This document shows, piece after piece, positions 7,265 to 15,945 of a stretch of 33,144 nt of DNA. The stretch's first letter is position 1; each line of letters begins with the position of its first letter. The position numbers were made by a program, and so were the translations under genes. This DNA comes from Desulfovibrio legallii (GTDB taxonomy: Bacteria > Desulfobacterota > Desulfovibrionia > Desulfovibrionales > Desulfovibrionaceae): assembly GCF_004309735.1 (NCBI RefSeq), contig NZ_SIXC01000016.1, positions 12,816 through 45,959 of the forward strand, in the 5' to 3' direction. The notes below the pieces were generated by a model. The model worked only from the letters and a program-made list of their open reading frames with translations, made no database searches and was not told where the DNA came from.

Positions 7265-9182
7265 TTCTTTTTTTGACTGCATTGTGACGGGCGGCGGCCA
7301 TGCCGGCTGCGAGGCCGCTGTGGCCCTGGCCCGTCTGGGGCACAACGTGCTGCTCATCACCGGCAATCTGGACCGCCTGGGTTATCTTTCCTGCAACCCG
7401 GCCATCGGCGGCCTGGCCAAGGGCCACATGGTGCGCGAAATCGACGCCCTGGGGGGCATGATGGGCCTCTGGGCCGATGCCGCGGGCATCCAGTTCCGCG
7501 TGCTGAACATGAGCAAGGGCCCGGCCGTGCGCGCCACCCGCGCTCAAATAGACCGCGAGGCTTACCAGCGCGTCCTCAAGAAGACGCTCTACCACACGCC
7601 GGGCCTGCGCCTCTGGCAGGACCAGGTCACGGCCGTGACTACGGACGACGCCGGGGTTACGGGCGTGAGCACGGCCCAGGGGCTTTGCTTTACCGCCCGC
7701 CAGGTGCTTCTGACCACAGGCACCTTCCTGGACGGACGCCTGCACATGGGGCTCACCCATCTGCCGGGCGGCCGCCTGGGCGACGCGCCTGCCCTGGGCC
7801 TTTCAGAAAGCCTGCGCAGCCTGGGGCTTGCCCTGGGGCGCCTTAAAACAGGCACCACGCCGCGCCTGCTGGGCACCTCCATTGATTTTTCCCGCCTGGA
7901 GGAGCAAAAGGGCGACGATCCGCCCCGCGGCTTCAGCTTCCGCGGCCCCGGCCCCCGGTTGCCGCAGGTTTCCTGCCACATCACCTGGACCAACGCCCGC
8001 GCGCACGAGATCATCCGCAGCGGTTTTGACCGTTCACCCATGTTCACGGGCGTCATCAAGGGCACGGGGGCGCGCTACTGCCCGTCCATTGAGGATAAGG
8101 TGGCCCGCTTTCCCCAGCGCGAACGGCACCAGATCTTTCTGGAGCCCGAAGGCCTGGAAAGCGCCGAGGTCTACGCCAACGGCATCCCCACCAGCCTGCC
8201 CCTGGACGTGCAGATCGCCATGCTCCACGCCATCCCCGGCCTGGAAAAGGCCGTCATGCTGCGTCCCGGCTACGCCATCGAATACGACTACGCCGACCCC
8301 GTGCAGCTGCAATCCACCCTGGAAACCAAGGCCGTGCCCGGCCTCTGGCTGGCGGGGCAGATCAACGGCACCTCAGGTTATGAAGAAGCGGCAGCCCAGG
8401 GCCTCTGGGCAGCACTGAACATGTCCTGCCGCCTGCGCGGCCTGCCGCCCTTCACGCCGGGGCGGGACACAGCCTATATGGCCGTGCTGGTGGACGACCT
8501 GGTTACCCTGGGCACTCGCGAACCCTACCGCATGTTTACCTCCCGCGCGGAGCACCGCCTGCTCCTGCGCGAAGACAACGCCGACGCCCGCCTCACGCCC
8601 CTGGGCCGCGAACTGGGCCTGGTGGACGACGCCCACTGGGAGCTGTTTTGCCGCAAACAGGACGCCGCCGCCCGGCTGCGCGGACACCTTGAGGAAACGC
8701 GCCTGCCTGCCGATATGCAGTATAAGACGGCCGCGCTGCCCGCCGGACGCAGCCTGGCGGAGGCCCTGCGTCGGCCGGACCTGGACCTGGCGGCCCTGGC
8801 GGAGCTTTTGCAGCACGCCGCGCCTGAACTTGGCGTGGCCCTGGCCACGGCGCTGGGCCAGGCAGGAGAAGACGTCCGCCGCGGCGTGCAGACCGAGATC
8901 AAATATGCGGGGTACCTCACGCGCCAGCGCGAACTGGTGGCGCGCACGGCCCGACTGGAGGCGACGGCCTTGCCGTCTGAACTGGATTATGCCAAAATCG
9001 CCGGGCTATCCCATGAAGTCGTAGAGAAGCTCAGCCGGGTGCGTCCGCGCAACCTGGGGCAGGCCGGCCGCATTTCCGGCGTAACCCCGGCCGCGGTGGC
9101 CTGTCTGGAAGTGCACCTGCACAAGCTGGGCCTGCTGCGCCAGGAAAAACGCCCCTGCCGCGTGGGCACGCCCGGCCTCTGA
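7257..9182 (+). CDS. mnmG: tRNA uridine 5-carboxymethylaminomethyl modification enzyme MnmG
   Basis: FAD-dependent subunit of the MnmE-MnmG complex, which installs the 5-carboxymethylaminomethyl group on wobble uridine 34 of several tRNAs. The 641-residue product has the usual length. The FAD-binding motif [12 protein letters not shown] is near residue 10. The family landmarks [40 protein letters not shown] and the C-terminal [20 protein letters not shown] (binding MnmE/tRNA) are all present. Its start lies inside the end of the peptidase gene. Also known as gidA. The assignment is secure. Confidence 0.97.
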   Translation: MSDSFFDCIVTGGGHAGCEAAVALARLGHNVLLITGNLDRLGYLSCNPAIGGLAKGHMVREIDALGGMMGLWADAAGIQFRVLNMSKGPAVRATRAQIDREAYQRVLKKTLYHTPGLRLWQDQVTAVTTDDAGVTGVSTAQGLCFTARQVLLTTGTFLDGRLHMGLTHLPGGRLGDAPALGLSESLRSLGLALGRLKTGTTPRLLGTSIDFSRLEEQKGDDPPRGFSFRGPGPRLPQVSCHITWTNARAHEIIRSGFDRSPMFTGVIKGTGARYCPSIEDKVARFPQRERHQIFLEPEGLESAEVYANGIPTSLPLDVQIAMLHAIPGLEKAVMLRPGYAIEYDYADPVQLQSTLETKAVPGLWLAGQINGTSGYEEAAAQGLWAALNMSCRLRGLPPFTPGRDTAYMAVLVDDLVTLGTREPYRMFTSRAEHRLLLREDNADARLTPLGRELGLVDDAHWELFCRKQDAAARLRGHLEETRLPADMQYKTAALPAGRSLAEALRRPDLDLAALAELLQHAAPELGVALATALGQAGEDVRRGVQTEIKYAGYLTRQRELVARTARLEATALPSELDYAKIAGLSHEVVEKLSRVRPRNLGQAGRISGVTPAAVACLEVHLHKLGLLRQEKRPCRVGTPGL

Positions 9183-9194
9183 CCCGCCCGCAGG

Positions 9195-9223
9195 CCCGTG
9201 CCCGCCAGGTTGCCGTGCACGGG
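9195..9223 (+). terminator. Hairpin after mnmG
   Basis: CCCGTGC and GCACGGG (7-base arms) sit about 13 bases after the mnmG stop. A second weak GCGCG/CGCGC pairing at about 9236-9264 runs into CACTTTTT. Together they may end the mnmG transcript. The first stem has no T-run of its own. Confidence 0.35.
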
Positions 9224-9305
9224 AAAGCGAAACCAGCGCGTCCTTGCAAGACCCCTTGCGCGCACTTTTTGAGGCCGGTACGCCGGCGTGCTCCTGGTGG
9301 TTGCT

Positions 9306-10235
9306 ATGACTGGCAAAGAACTGATTTTCGTTTTTGCGGCGCTTATGCTGGCCTTGATACTGCTGCTGCTGCGCCTGCGCGGCAACGTCAGCCGCCAGCG
9401 ACAGGAGGCCAAACGCAGGGCCGTGGTGGGCCGCATGCTGGATCTGGCCCAGACGCAGAACGAAATTTTTGAAATCAACGTGCTGGACGGTCAGGCCCAC
9501 AAAGGCCTGGCCGGCCTGCTGCAGCGCATCAGCGACGGGCAGCTCGTCCTGGACGTTTTTTCTTACGCCCCGCACGGGCTCACAGGCCTTTCCGCAGAAA
9601 TATACTTTCGCGCCACCCTGCCCGAAGGCTCCACATTTTACAAATTTCACACCACTATTCTGAATGTGGATCCCGGCCGGTCGCGTTCTCTGCTGACGGT
9701 GACCGCCCCGCTGGATCTGGACGTGGGGCAGAAGCGCACCTTCATCCGCGTGCAGCCGCCCAGCCGATCCATCCGGGTGCTGGCCTTCTGGAAGCTGGGG
9801 CTTGCGCAGCCGCTGCCCGCCCAGACTTCTGAAATCGGCAAACCCTTCACCTACGCCAAGCGCGGCATGAAAGACGCTCCCCTGTGCATTGAAGACATTT
9901 CGGGCACGGGCCTGGCCCTGCGCTTTCCCATGCCGGATCCGGAGAACAGACCGGTTGACCTGGACAAAGGTTCCCGGATACTCTGTCTTGTCATTTTCGA
10001 GGCCGGTCGGGAGGAACGCGTCATCACCTTCTGGTGCGCCTGCGAAGTGGTCCACACCCGCGAGATCAAAATGGACAAGCCCGCCCTCATTTTGGGCGTG
10101 CGGTTTACCAATTGGGCCATCCTGGAGCCGGGCGGCACGGAGATCAGCTGGTTCCACTGTTCGCCCACCCACGGGGTCTTGCCTATCACCCAGTGGGTCA
10201 TGTATCTGGATATGGTACAGCGCAAACTGCTCTGA
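9306..10235 (+). CDS. Membrane-anchored PilZ-domain protein (predicted c-di-GMP effector)
   Basis: A 309-residue protein with one N-terminal membrane segment (about residues 5-23), a basic flank, a YcgR-like middle domain and a C-terminal PilZ domain. The two c-di-GMP motifs are visible: RTFIR (RxxxR) and DISGTG (DxSxxG). It is therefore predicted to bind cyclic di-GMP at the membrane and signal to an unknown partner. The ATG at 9306 (MTGKEL) was preferred over a GTG six codons earlier because GGTGG sits just before it. The gap to the CorC-like gene is short (44 bases). A degenerate GGDEF gene lies about 4 kb downstream. Confidence 0.8.
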   Translation: MTGKELIFVFAALMLALILLLLRLRGNVSRQRQEAKRRAVVGRMLDLAQTQNEIFEINVLDGQAHKGLAGLLQRISDGQLVLDVFSYAPHGLTGLSAEIYFRATLPEGSTFYKFHTTILNVDPGRSRSLLTVTAPLDLDVGQKRTFIRVQPPSRSIRVLAFWKLGLAQPLPAQTSEIGKPFTYAKRGMKDAPLCIEDISGTGLALRFPMPDPENRPVDLDKGSRILCLVIFEAGREERVITFWCACEVVHTREIKMDKPALILGVRFTNWAILEPGGTEISWFHCSPTHGVLPITQWVMYLDMVQRKLL

Positions 10236-10279
10236 GAGCATGGGGGCGCTCCCGCTGACCCCTGACAAGGAGGCATATT

Positions 10280-11152
10280 TTGGACGGCGGCACGGAAGGT
10301 CACAGTACCATCTGGTCGCGCCTGAGCAAACTGTTCGGGCACGATGATGAAGAATCCCTGGAAAAAGCCATTCTCGAAGCCAGAGCCGAAGGCGAGGTGG
10401 AACCGGACGAGGAATCCATGCTCCTCGGCATCCTGCGCTTCAACGATCTGCAGGTGCAGGACACCATGACCCCCCGCACCGACATCGACTGCGTGCCGGA
10501 CGATATGCCTTTGCCCGATGTGGCGCGCATCATCGTCCGCTCCGGGCATTCCCGCATACCCGTATACCATGAAACCCGCGACAACATCGTGGGTATCGTC
10601 CACGCCAAGGACGTGCTCCACAGCCTGCTGGACGCGCACAACCAAAACGCGCAGGCGGCAGACCCGCCCGCGGCCGCAGTCATGCGCGAACCCTTCTTTG
10701 TACCGGAAACCAAATCCATCCGTACCCTGCTGCAGGAATTCCGCGCCCGCAAGCAGCACATTGCCATCGCACTGGACGAGTACGGCGGCACCTCCGGCCT
10801 GATCACCATCGAAGACGTGCTGGAAGAAATCGTGGGCGACATTGAAGACGAACACGACGCCCCCCGCCAGGAGGACATCCGGCCCCTGGGCGACGGGGCT
10901 TATGAGCTTACGGGCCGCGCCCTGCTTGAAGATCTGGAGGACATGGGCATAAACCTGGACTCGGACGAGGTGGACACCGTCGGCGGCTACCTGAGCATGG
11001 AAGCCGGGCATGTGCCCGCCCCGGGCGAAAGTTTTACCCTGGACGGCTGGACCTTCACCGTGCTGGAGGCGGACAAAAAGCTCATCCTCCGCCTGCGCAT
11101 GGAACCCGCAAGCAAAGACGAAGCTGCCCCGCCCCCGGCCCTGCCCGCATGA
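10280..11152 (+). CDS. CorC/HlyC family CBS-domain protein
   Basis: A 290-residue soluble protein with a pair of CBS domains (about residues 55-180, opening QDTMTPRTDIDCV) and a C-terminal CorC_HlyC domain (about 195-280). The DEYGGTSGLITIEDVLEEIVGDI signature lies between them. There is no N-terminal membrane (DUF21) domain, as in CorC itself. Such proteins are linked to Mg/Co ion homeostasis and bind nucleotides. The start is TTG at 10280, supported by a perfect AAGGAGG six bases upstream. Its stop overlaps the lnt start as ATGA; corC-lnt adjacency is common in proteobacteria. Confidence 0.9.
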   Translation: MDGGTEGHSTIWSRLSKLFGHDDEESLEKAILEARAEGEVEPDEESMLLGILRFNDLQVQDTMTPRTDIDCVPDDMPLPDVARIIVRSGHSRIPVYHETRDNIVGIVHAKDVLHSLLDAHNQNAQAADPPAAAVMREPFFVPETKSIRTLLQEFRARKQHIAIALDEYGGTSGLITIEDVLEEIVGDIEDEHDAPRQEDIRPLGDGAYELTGRALLEDLEDMGINLDSDEVDTVGGYLSMEAGHVPAPGESFTLDGWTFTVLEADKKLILRLRMEPASKDEAAPPPALPA

Positions 11153-12756
11153 CCCGCGCTCCGCTCTCCCTCTCCGCCGGGGCCGTGGCCCTGGCGGGGG
11201 CCTGCGCCCTTTGGCTGGGTTTTCCCAACGACCTGGCATCCCTGCCGCCCCTGGTTCTGCTCTGGCCCGTGGCCCTGGCCTGGTTGGGCGTCAACGCCCC
11301 CGACCGGGGCGCAGCCCTGCGCCGGGGCTGGCTCTGTCACCTGGCCGGCGGCACGGCGGCCCTCTATTGGCTGACCCTGCCCGTCCACAACGTGGGCGGC
11401 CTGCCCTGGGCCCTGGCAGTGCCCTGCGCCCTGTTCATTGCCGCCTGCCTGGCTCTGGCCGGCAGCCTTTTTGCCCTGGCGGCCCACGAGCTGCGCCGCC
11501 GTCCTCCCTGGCTTTGGGCCGTGGTTCTGGGCCTGTGCTGGTTTGTGCTGGAAGACGTCTTTGCCCGCGTGCTGGGCTTCCCCTGGCTGAGCCTTTCTGG
11601 CGCTCTGGCCCCCTGGCCCCTGCTGGTGCAGGGAGCGGACGTACTGGGCGCGTACGGACTGGCCGGGGTCTGGGTCGGCGCGGCCCTGCTCTGCGCCGCA
11701 ACCGCCTGCCGCCCCCCGGCACAAGCCGCCCCCCCGCGCGGCGGCCGCCATGCCGTTTTGGCAGGCTTTGCCTTGACGGCCCTGCTCCTGAGCTACGGAG
11801 CCCTGCGCCTGACGGCCACGCCCCTGACCGCCGATCCCAGCGGGCCGGACAGCCTGGACGTGCTCTTTGTGGAAGGCAATGTAGATCAAAACCAAAAATG
11901 GCTGCCGGCCATGCAGCGCCAGACTGTAGAACTCTACCTGGGCCTCACTTACGGGGCCCTGGCCCTCCGGCCAGAGGCCCGGCCCCTGGTGGTCTGGCCA
12001 GAAACGGCCCTGCCCTTCTTTTTTGAGAACAATCCCCTCCTGGCCCCCAAGGTGCGAGAGCTGGCCGCGCGCAGCCAAACTCCCCTGCTGCTGGGCGCGC
12101 CGGGCATGGAACGCCGACCCGGCGTCAGAGAACCGGATATTTACAACCGCGCCTTTCTCCTGGGGCCCGACGGCAGAACCCTCGCCCACTACGACAAGGA
12201 ACACCTGGTCCCCTTCGGCGAATACCTGCCTTCCTGGCTCAACTGGAAGTTTCTGGAAGCCCTGCTGCAGGGCGTGGGCGTTTACACCGAAGGCACGACC
12301 ACCGCGCCCCTGCACTACCGCAACCTTGCCCTAGGCATGCTCATCTGTTATGAAGGCATATTCCCCTGGCTGGCGCAAGACCGCGCGGCACAAGGCGCCA
12401 ACATTCTGGTGGACATCAGCAATGACGGCTGGTTCGGCGCTACTCCGGCCGCACGGCAGCACCTCTACCTTACGGCGCTGCGCGCCCTGGAGCAGAACCG
12501 CTGGCTGTTGCGCGGCACCAACACGGGCATTTCCGCCGTGGTGGATCCGCGCGGCCGCCTGACCCTGCGCGGCGGGCAGTTCCGCGCCCAGGCCCTCTGG
12601 GCCCGCGCCGGGCTGCAAACCGCGCCCAGCCCCTACCATCGCCTGGCCCCCTGGCTTTTGCCAGGCGGTCTGCTGCTGCTGGCGGGTCTGTGGCTCTGGG
12701 GGCCCGGCAGGGACGCCCGGACAGCGAGGCGGCGTACGCCCGGCGCTGCAGCATAG
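11149..12756 (+). CDS. lnt: Apolipoprotein N-acyltransferase
   Basis: Inner-membrane enzyme that adds the third acyl chain to the N-terminal cysteine of lipoproteins. The 535-residue product has an N-terminal block of about six membrane segments (residues 10-225), a periplasmic nitrilase-like domain and a last membrane helix near 500-518. The catalytic triad is E285 (WPETALP), K350 (YDKEHLVPFGEY) and C400 (CYEGIFP). NDGWFG and RGTNTGIS are further family landmarks. Its start overlaps the CorC-like gene by 4 bases. A strong terminator follows immediately. The enzyme implies a Gram-negative envelope with lipoproteins. Confidence 0.96.
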   Translation: MTRAPLSLSAGAVALAGACALWLGFPNDLASLPPLVLLWPVALAWLGVNAPDRGAALRRGWLCHLAGGTAALYWLTLPVHNVGGLPWALAVPCALFIAACLALAGSLFALAAHELRRRPPWLWAVVLGLCWFVLEDVFARVLGFPWLSLSGALAPWPLLVQGADVLGAYGLAGVWVGAALLCAATACRPPAQAAPPRGGRHAVLAGFALTALLLSYGALRLTATPLTADPSGPDSLDVLFVEGNVDQNQKWLPAMQRQTVELYLGLTYGALALRPEARPLVVWPETALPFFFENNPLLAPKVRELAARSQTPLLLGAPGMERRPGVREPDIYNRAFLLGPDGRTLAHYDKEHLVPFGEYLPSWLNWKFLEALLQGVGVYTEGTTTAPLHYRNLALGMLICYEGIFPWLAQDRAAQGANILVDISNDGWFGATPAARQHLYLTALRALEQNRWLLRGTNTGISAVVDPRGRLTLRGGQFRAQALWARAGLQTAPSPYHRLAPWLLPGGLLLLAGLWLWGPGRDARTARRRTPGAAA

Positions 12757-12757
12757 C

Positions 12758-12788
12758 ATTTTTGAGAATAAATATTCTCAAAAATTTT
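12758..12788 (+). terminator. Rho-independent terminator after lnt
   Basis: A perfect 13-base stem (12758-12770 with 12773-12785) built from ATTTTTGAGAATA and its complement, with an AA loop. The T-run continues to 12788. It begins two bases after the lnt stop codon. It also forms the left end of repeat copy A. Confidence 0.8.
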
Positions 12789-12893
12789 GCTACGCTCACG
12801 CCGGCGCCTGACAGCCAAATGCGTTGCGCCCACACCTGCGCGGCATACGCCTGCTCGTGCCGTCGCCAGAACAATTTCAAAATGAAATTACGC
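12758..12893 (+). repeat. Intergenic repeat, copy A
   Basis: It shares ordered blocks with the region at 17223-17357. These are a TTTGAGA hairpin at 12761, a block of the form ACGCTC-N3-CCGGCGC at 12792, CGCCAG at 12864 and ATTTCAAAAT at 12874. Spacing between the blocks is the same to within one or two bases in both copies. It lies after the lnt stop and before the prfB promoter and contains no gene. Confidence 0.6.
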
Positions 12894-12902
12894 TAAAAAT
12901 TA

Positions 12903-12931
12903 TTGATAATATTTCTTTATAGCAATATATT
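12903..12931 (+). promoter_or_regulatory. Predicted sigma-70 promoter of prfB
   Basis: TTGATA (12903-12908) and TATATT (12926-12931) have a 17-base spacer in a sharply AT-rich patch of this GC-rich window. Transcription would start near 12938, giving a leader of about 92 bases. Confidence 0.65.
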
Positions 12932-12936
12932 CAGCC

Positions 12937-12988
12937 CCGTGCGCTGACCCGATCAGGCCTTGCCAGGCCACAGGGCACGGACGTTTTT
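12937..12988 (+). promoter_or_regulatory. Attenuator-like hairpin in the prfB leader
   Basis: Outer arms CCGTGC (12937-12942) and GCACGG (12975-12980) enclose an inner stem GGCCT/AGGCC (12956-12969). ACGTTTTT follows. A terminator-like fold between promoter and gene suggests transcription attenuation or a processed leader. A further small stem (GGCGC/GCGCC, about 12991-13005) follows. Confidence 0.45.
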
Positions 12989-13029
12989 CAGGCGCGTTTC
13001 TGCGCCCCACCCTCAACCCCCACACCGCC

Positions 13030-14143
13030 ATGCTCCAACTCAGTGATCTTCGCGCCGCCTGTCAGCCCCTCAGCCAACGCTTTACCGCCCTCTGGGGGCG
13101 TCTTTGACCTGGCCGGCAGTGAACAACGCCTGCAGGAAATCGAACAAAGCCTTTCCAGGCCCGGCGCGTGGGACAAACCCGAAGCCCTGACGCCCCTGCT
13201 GCAGGAAAAACGCCGCCTGGAGGATGAGGTGGAACGCCTTGGCAAGCTCAAAACCTGCCACGACGACATGATTGAATGGCTGGCCCTGGCAGCGGAAGGC
13301 GAAGACCCGGAAGCCCTGGAATCCTTGGACCAGCAACGCGCCGAGCTGGCCCGCCTGCTGGACGAAACCGAACTGGTCATGCTGCTTTCCGGCGAGGAAG
13401 ACAGCCAGGACGCCATTCTGGAAATACATCCCGGAGCGGGCGGTACGGAATCGCAGGACTGGGCCGAAATGCTCCTGCGCATGTACACCCGCTGGGCTGC
13501 ACGCCGCCACTATACGGTGGAGGAGCTGGACTTTTTGCCCGGCGACGAGGCGGGCATCAAAAGCGTTACTCTGCGCGTCGCCGGGCCGCACGCTTTCGGC
13601 TTTCTCAAAAGCGAACGGGGCATCCACCGCCTGATCCGCATTTCGCCCTTTGATTCCTCGGGCCGACGGCATACATCCTTTGCTTCGGTGGACGTAATCC
13701 CCGACGCGGGCGACGACATCCAGCTGGATATCAAAGAAGCGGACATCCGCGTGGACATTTTTCGCTCCAGCGGCCCCGGCGGCCAGAGCGTCAACACCAC
13801 CAGCTCTGCCGTGCGGGTCACCCACCTGCCCACGGGCATCTCGGCCCAGTGCCAGAACGAAAAATCCCAGCACCATAACCGCGAAACGGCCATGCGCGTG
13901 CTGCGCGCCCGTCTCTACAACCTTGAGCTGCAAAAACGCGAGGCCCAGCGCCAGGCCCAGTACGCCGGCAAGGACGCCATCGCCTTCGGCAGCCAGATCC
14001 GCACGTACACACTTCAGCCCTACCGTCTGGTCAAGGACCACCGCACCGGCACGGAAATGGGCGATGTGGAGGCTGTTCTTGACGGCCAGATCGACCGTTT
14101 TCAGCACGACTACCTGTTGTACCGACATGAGCAAGAACGCTGA
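13030..14143 (+). CDS. prfB: Peptide chain release factor 2 (programmed +1 frameshift)
   Basis: RF2 recognises UAA and UGA stop codons and triggers peptide release. The coding sequence is split. Frame one starts at ATG 13030, encodes 25 residues and meets an in-frame TGA at 13105. Translation continues in the +1 frame from GAC at 13106 to 14143, giving about 370 residues, close to E. coli's 365. The RF2-specific SPF tripeptide (RISPFDSSGRRH) and the catalytic GGQ (SSGPGGQSVN) are present. The bases before the ATG are C- and A-rich, with no recognisable Shine-Dalgarno. The last 17 bases overlap the next gene. A reading that begins at GTG 13043 misses the true N-terminus. Confidence 0.95.
13091..13108 (+). 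promoter_or_regulatory. RF2 +1 frameshift signal
   Basis: TCTGGGGGCGTCTTTGAC contains the conserved slippery CTT-TGA-C. A GGGGG tract three bases before the CTT acts as the internal Shine-Dalgarno-like stimulator (E. coli has AGGGGGTATCTTTGAC). When RF2 is scarce, the slow stop at TGA lets the ribosome slip to GAC, so RF2 controls its own level. The mechanism is established knowledge; the element is seen directly here. Confidence 0.93.
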
Positions 14144-14903
14144 CCCCCCCCTTCTGCCCTCGGCCGACCCCAGTGCCCCGCACATGGCCAACACCGACCA
14201 GCGGGCCGCATTGACAGCCGCCCTGCTGCGGGAGGTGGACCCGGACCTGTGGCAAGAATTCTGCCGCCGTCACCCGGAAAGCATCCGCCCGCTTTTATCC
14301 GCGCCTCTTGCCGAAACGGCTGCGGCCCTGCCGCCCATAACGGAGCAGCCGGAAGGCCCCCTGGCCCTCATGCTCACTGCAGAACATTTTGCGCATCAGA
14401 TCAGCCGCGAAATCCTGCTCCTGGCCCGCACGGGCGGGGAACTCTCCCTGCTCTGCGCCGCCGTTTGCGGCTCCGACGCCGCAAGCGACGGCAGCCTTAT
14501 AGGCGCAACTCTGGCCGAGGCCCTGGCCGAAAGCCTGCGCGCCTGCCAGGAAAGCTGCGACAGCCTGGGCTGCACCGGGCCGGGGCGTTTTGCCCTGCTT
14601 TTGCCCGGCGTGGGGCGTCTGCGCGCCCGCCTGCTGGCGGAACAAGTGCGTCAGCACTTTGCCCGGCGGGCCGCAACATTACTGCGCCGCGCCGAAGACG
14701 GCCCCCCGCGCCACTGCGCCGTGGGCGTCACCTACGCGGCCCAGGGTCGCCGACTGAGCGCCCGAACCCTGATCCAGCAGGCCGATGCCGCGCTGCACGC
14801 GGCCCAAACCTCCCCGGAGGGCATCACCTTGGCGGATGACCCGCTCGAACGGGACTCGCTGGTGCAGGCCCATGAAAAACGCTTTCTCTTTTTTGGGAGC
14901 TGA
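14127..14903 (+). CDS. Degenerate GGDEF-domain protein
   Basis: A 258-residue protein that starts inside the last 17 bases of prfB. Residues about 75-238 follow the GGDEF fold: an opening LMLTAEHFAHQI, the core LSLLCAAVCG, the site hairpin C149-T-G-P-G-R-F155-ALLLPG and a closing QADAALHAAQ. The signature GGDEF is replaced by GPGRF, so the metal-binding and catalytic residues are gone, and the usual DxD for metal is missing. It is predicted to be inactive as a diguanylate cyclase and may be a binding or scaffold protein. One base separates its stop from the MinD-like gene, suggesting a joint function. Detection is by pattern, so an HMM comparison would help. Confidence 0.65.
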   Translation: MSKNADPPLLPSADPSAPHMANTDQRAALTAALLREVDPDLWQEFCRRHPESIRPLLSAPLAETAAALPPITEQPEGPLALMLTAEHFAHQISREILLLARTGGELSLLCAAVCGSDAASDGSLIGATLAEALAESLRACQESCDSLGCTGPGRFALLLPGVGRLRARLLAEQVRQHFARRAATLLRRAEDGPPRHCAVGVTYAAQGRRLSARTLIQQADAALHAAQTSPEGITLADDPLERDSLVQAHEKRFLFFGS

Positions 14904-14904
14904 T

Positions 14905-15726
14905 ATGGCAACAACAACACTGAGCGTGTCCCTTCTCAGCGGCAAAGGCGGCGTGGGCAAAACCAACGTGGCGCTCAATCTGGCCTGCGCCCTGCATGAG
15001 CAGGGCTTCAAAATTCTGCTTATGGATTGCGATCTGGGCCTGGCCAACCTGGATGTGCTGCTGGGCATTACCCCTGAAGGCAACCTGCAGACCGCGCTGC
15101 TGGGCGAAAGCAAAATCGCCGATGTGCTCTGCCCCGTCGCGCCCCAGGGTTTCGACGTGCTGCCCGCCGCCTCAGGCGTGCCGGAACTCACCGACCTGCA
15201 GCCCGACGCCCGCGACCTGCTCTTTTCCCGCCTGGAACCCGTGCTGCACAACTACGACTATGTGCTCATGGACCAAGGCGCGGGCATCTCCCAGACCGTG
15301 CAGACCTTTGCGGCCCTGGCCGCCGTACGTCTGGTCGTCATCACGCCGGAACCAACCTCTCTCACCGACAGCTACGCCCTGATCAAGGTGCTCAACCTCC
15401 ACTACGGCGTGCGCGACTTTCTCGTCATCGTCAATCAGGCAACTTCCGCCACTGAAGCCAAAAACGCCTTTTCCAAGCTGCACGGCGCCTGCCGCCACTT
15501 TCTGCACCTGGAGCCCGTGCTCCTTGGCCATGTACGTGCGGACAAAAACGTGCCAGAGGCCGTCTGCCGCCAACAGCCCCTTATGCGCATGGCCCCGGGC
15601 TGCCCCGCAGCCCAGGATATCCAGGCCCTGGCCGCCCGCCTGCAACGCCTGCGCCTGAGCATGCTGGACTGGCTCGCCCCCCGGCAGGTGCTGCAGCCTT
15701 TGCCGGCCGCCACGCTTCAAGACTGA
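14905..15726 (+). CDS. MinD/FlhG-type ParA-family ATPase
   Basis: A 273-residue P-loop ATPase. The deviant Walker A motif is SGKGGVGKT at residues 12-20, and MDCDLGLANLDVLLG follows. YVLMDQGAGIS corresponds to the Walker B region, and VVITPEPTSLTDSYALIKVL is typical of FlhG/FleN and MinD. Such proteins position flagella, division sites or other polar structures by ATP-dependent dimerisation at the membrane. No MinC/MinE or flagellar gene is in view, so the cargo is uncertain. The ATG is one base after the previous stop. GGGAG precedes it. The degenerate GGDEF partner upstream hints at a c-di-GMP or polarity link. Confidence 0.85.
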   Translation: MATTTLSVSLLSGKGGVGKTNVALNLACALHEQGFKILLMDCDLGLANLDVLLGITPEGNLQTALLGESKIADVLCPVAPQGFDVLPAASGVPELTDLQPDARDLLFSRLEPVLHNYDYVLMDQGAGISQTVQTFAALAAVRLVVITPEPTSLTDSYALIKVLNLHYGVRDFLVIVNQATSATEAKNAFSKLHGACRHFLHLEPVLLGHVRADKNVPEAVCRQQPLMRMAPGCPAAQDIQALAARLQRLRLSMLDWLAPRQVLQPLPAATLQD

Positions 15727-15819
15727 CCCGCCCCGCCCCGCGCTCGGCGCACCGCAATGCCGCGATTGCCGCACTATTCACGACACGCCGTAACTCCGGC
15801 GGCGCAGTCGTTTCTTTTA

Positions 15820-15854
15820 GTAAAACCGGCGAAAAATTTTTCGCAGAAGGTTTA
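15820..15854. other. Nested palindrome between minD-like and HU genes
   Basis: GCGAAAAATTTTTCGC (15829-15844) is a perfect 16-base palindrome. It is enclosed by GTAAAACC and GGTTTAC, which pair with one bulge. It may be a terminator for the upstream operon or a protein-binding site for the HU promoter. Nothing else is recognised in the 219-base gap 15727-15945. Confidence 0.4.
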
Positions 15855-15945
15855 CCTTGCGGCATAAAAACGGTAGGAAGAAATTACCAGTAAATGCCCG
15901 GCCTTGTCGCCCTGGCGGGCTAACCGGCAAAGCCACGGAGGCACG

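Noticed and set aside
10987..12315. 442-residue minus-strand frame opposite lnt
   Set aside because: Gly/Gln-rich shadow translation; lnt on the plus strand has a full catalytic triad.
13043..13105. Alternative RF2 start at GTG 13043
   Set aside because: It removes the conserved frameshift. The ATG at 13030 gives exactly the 25-codon leader seen in classical prfB.
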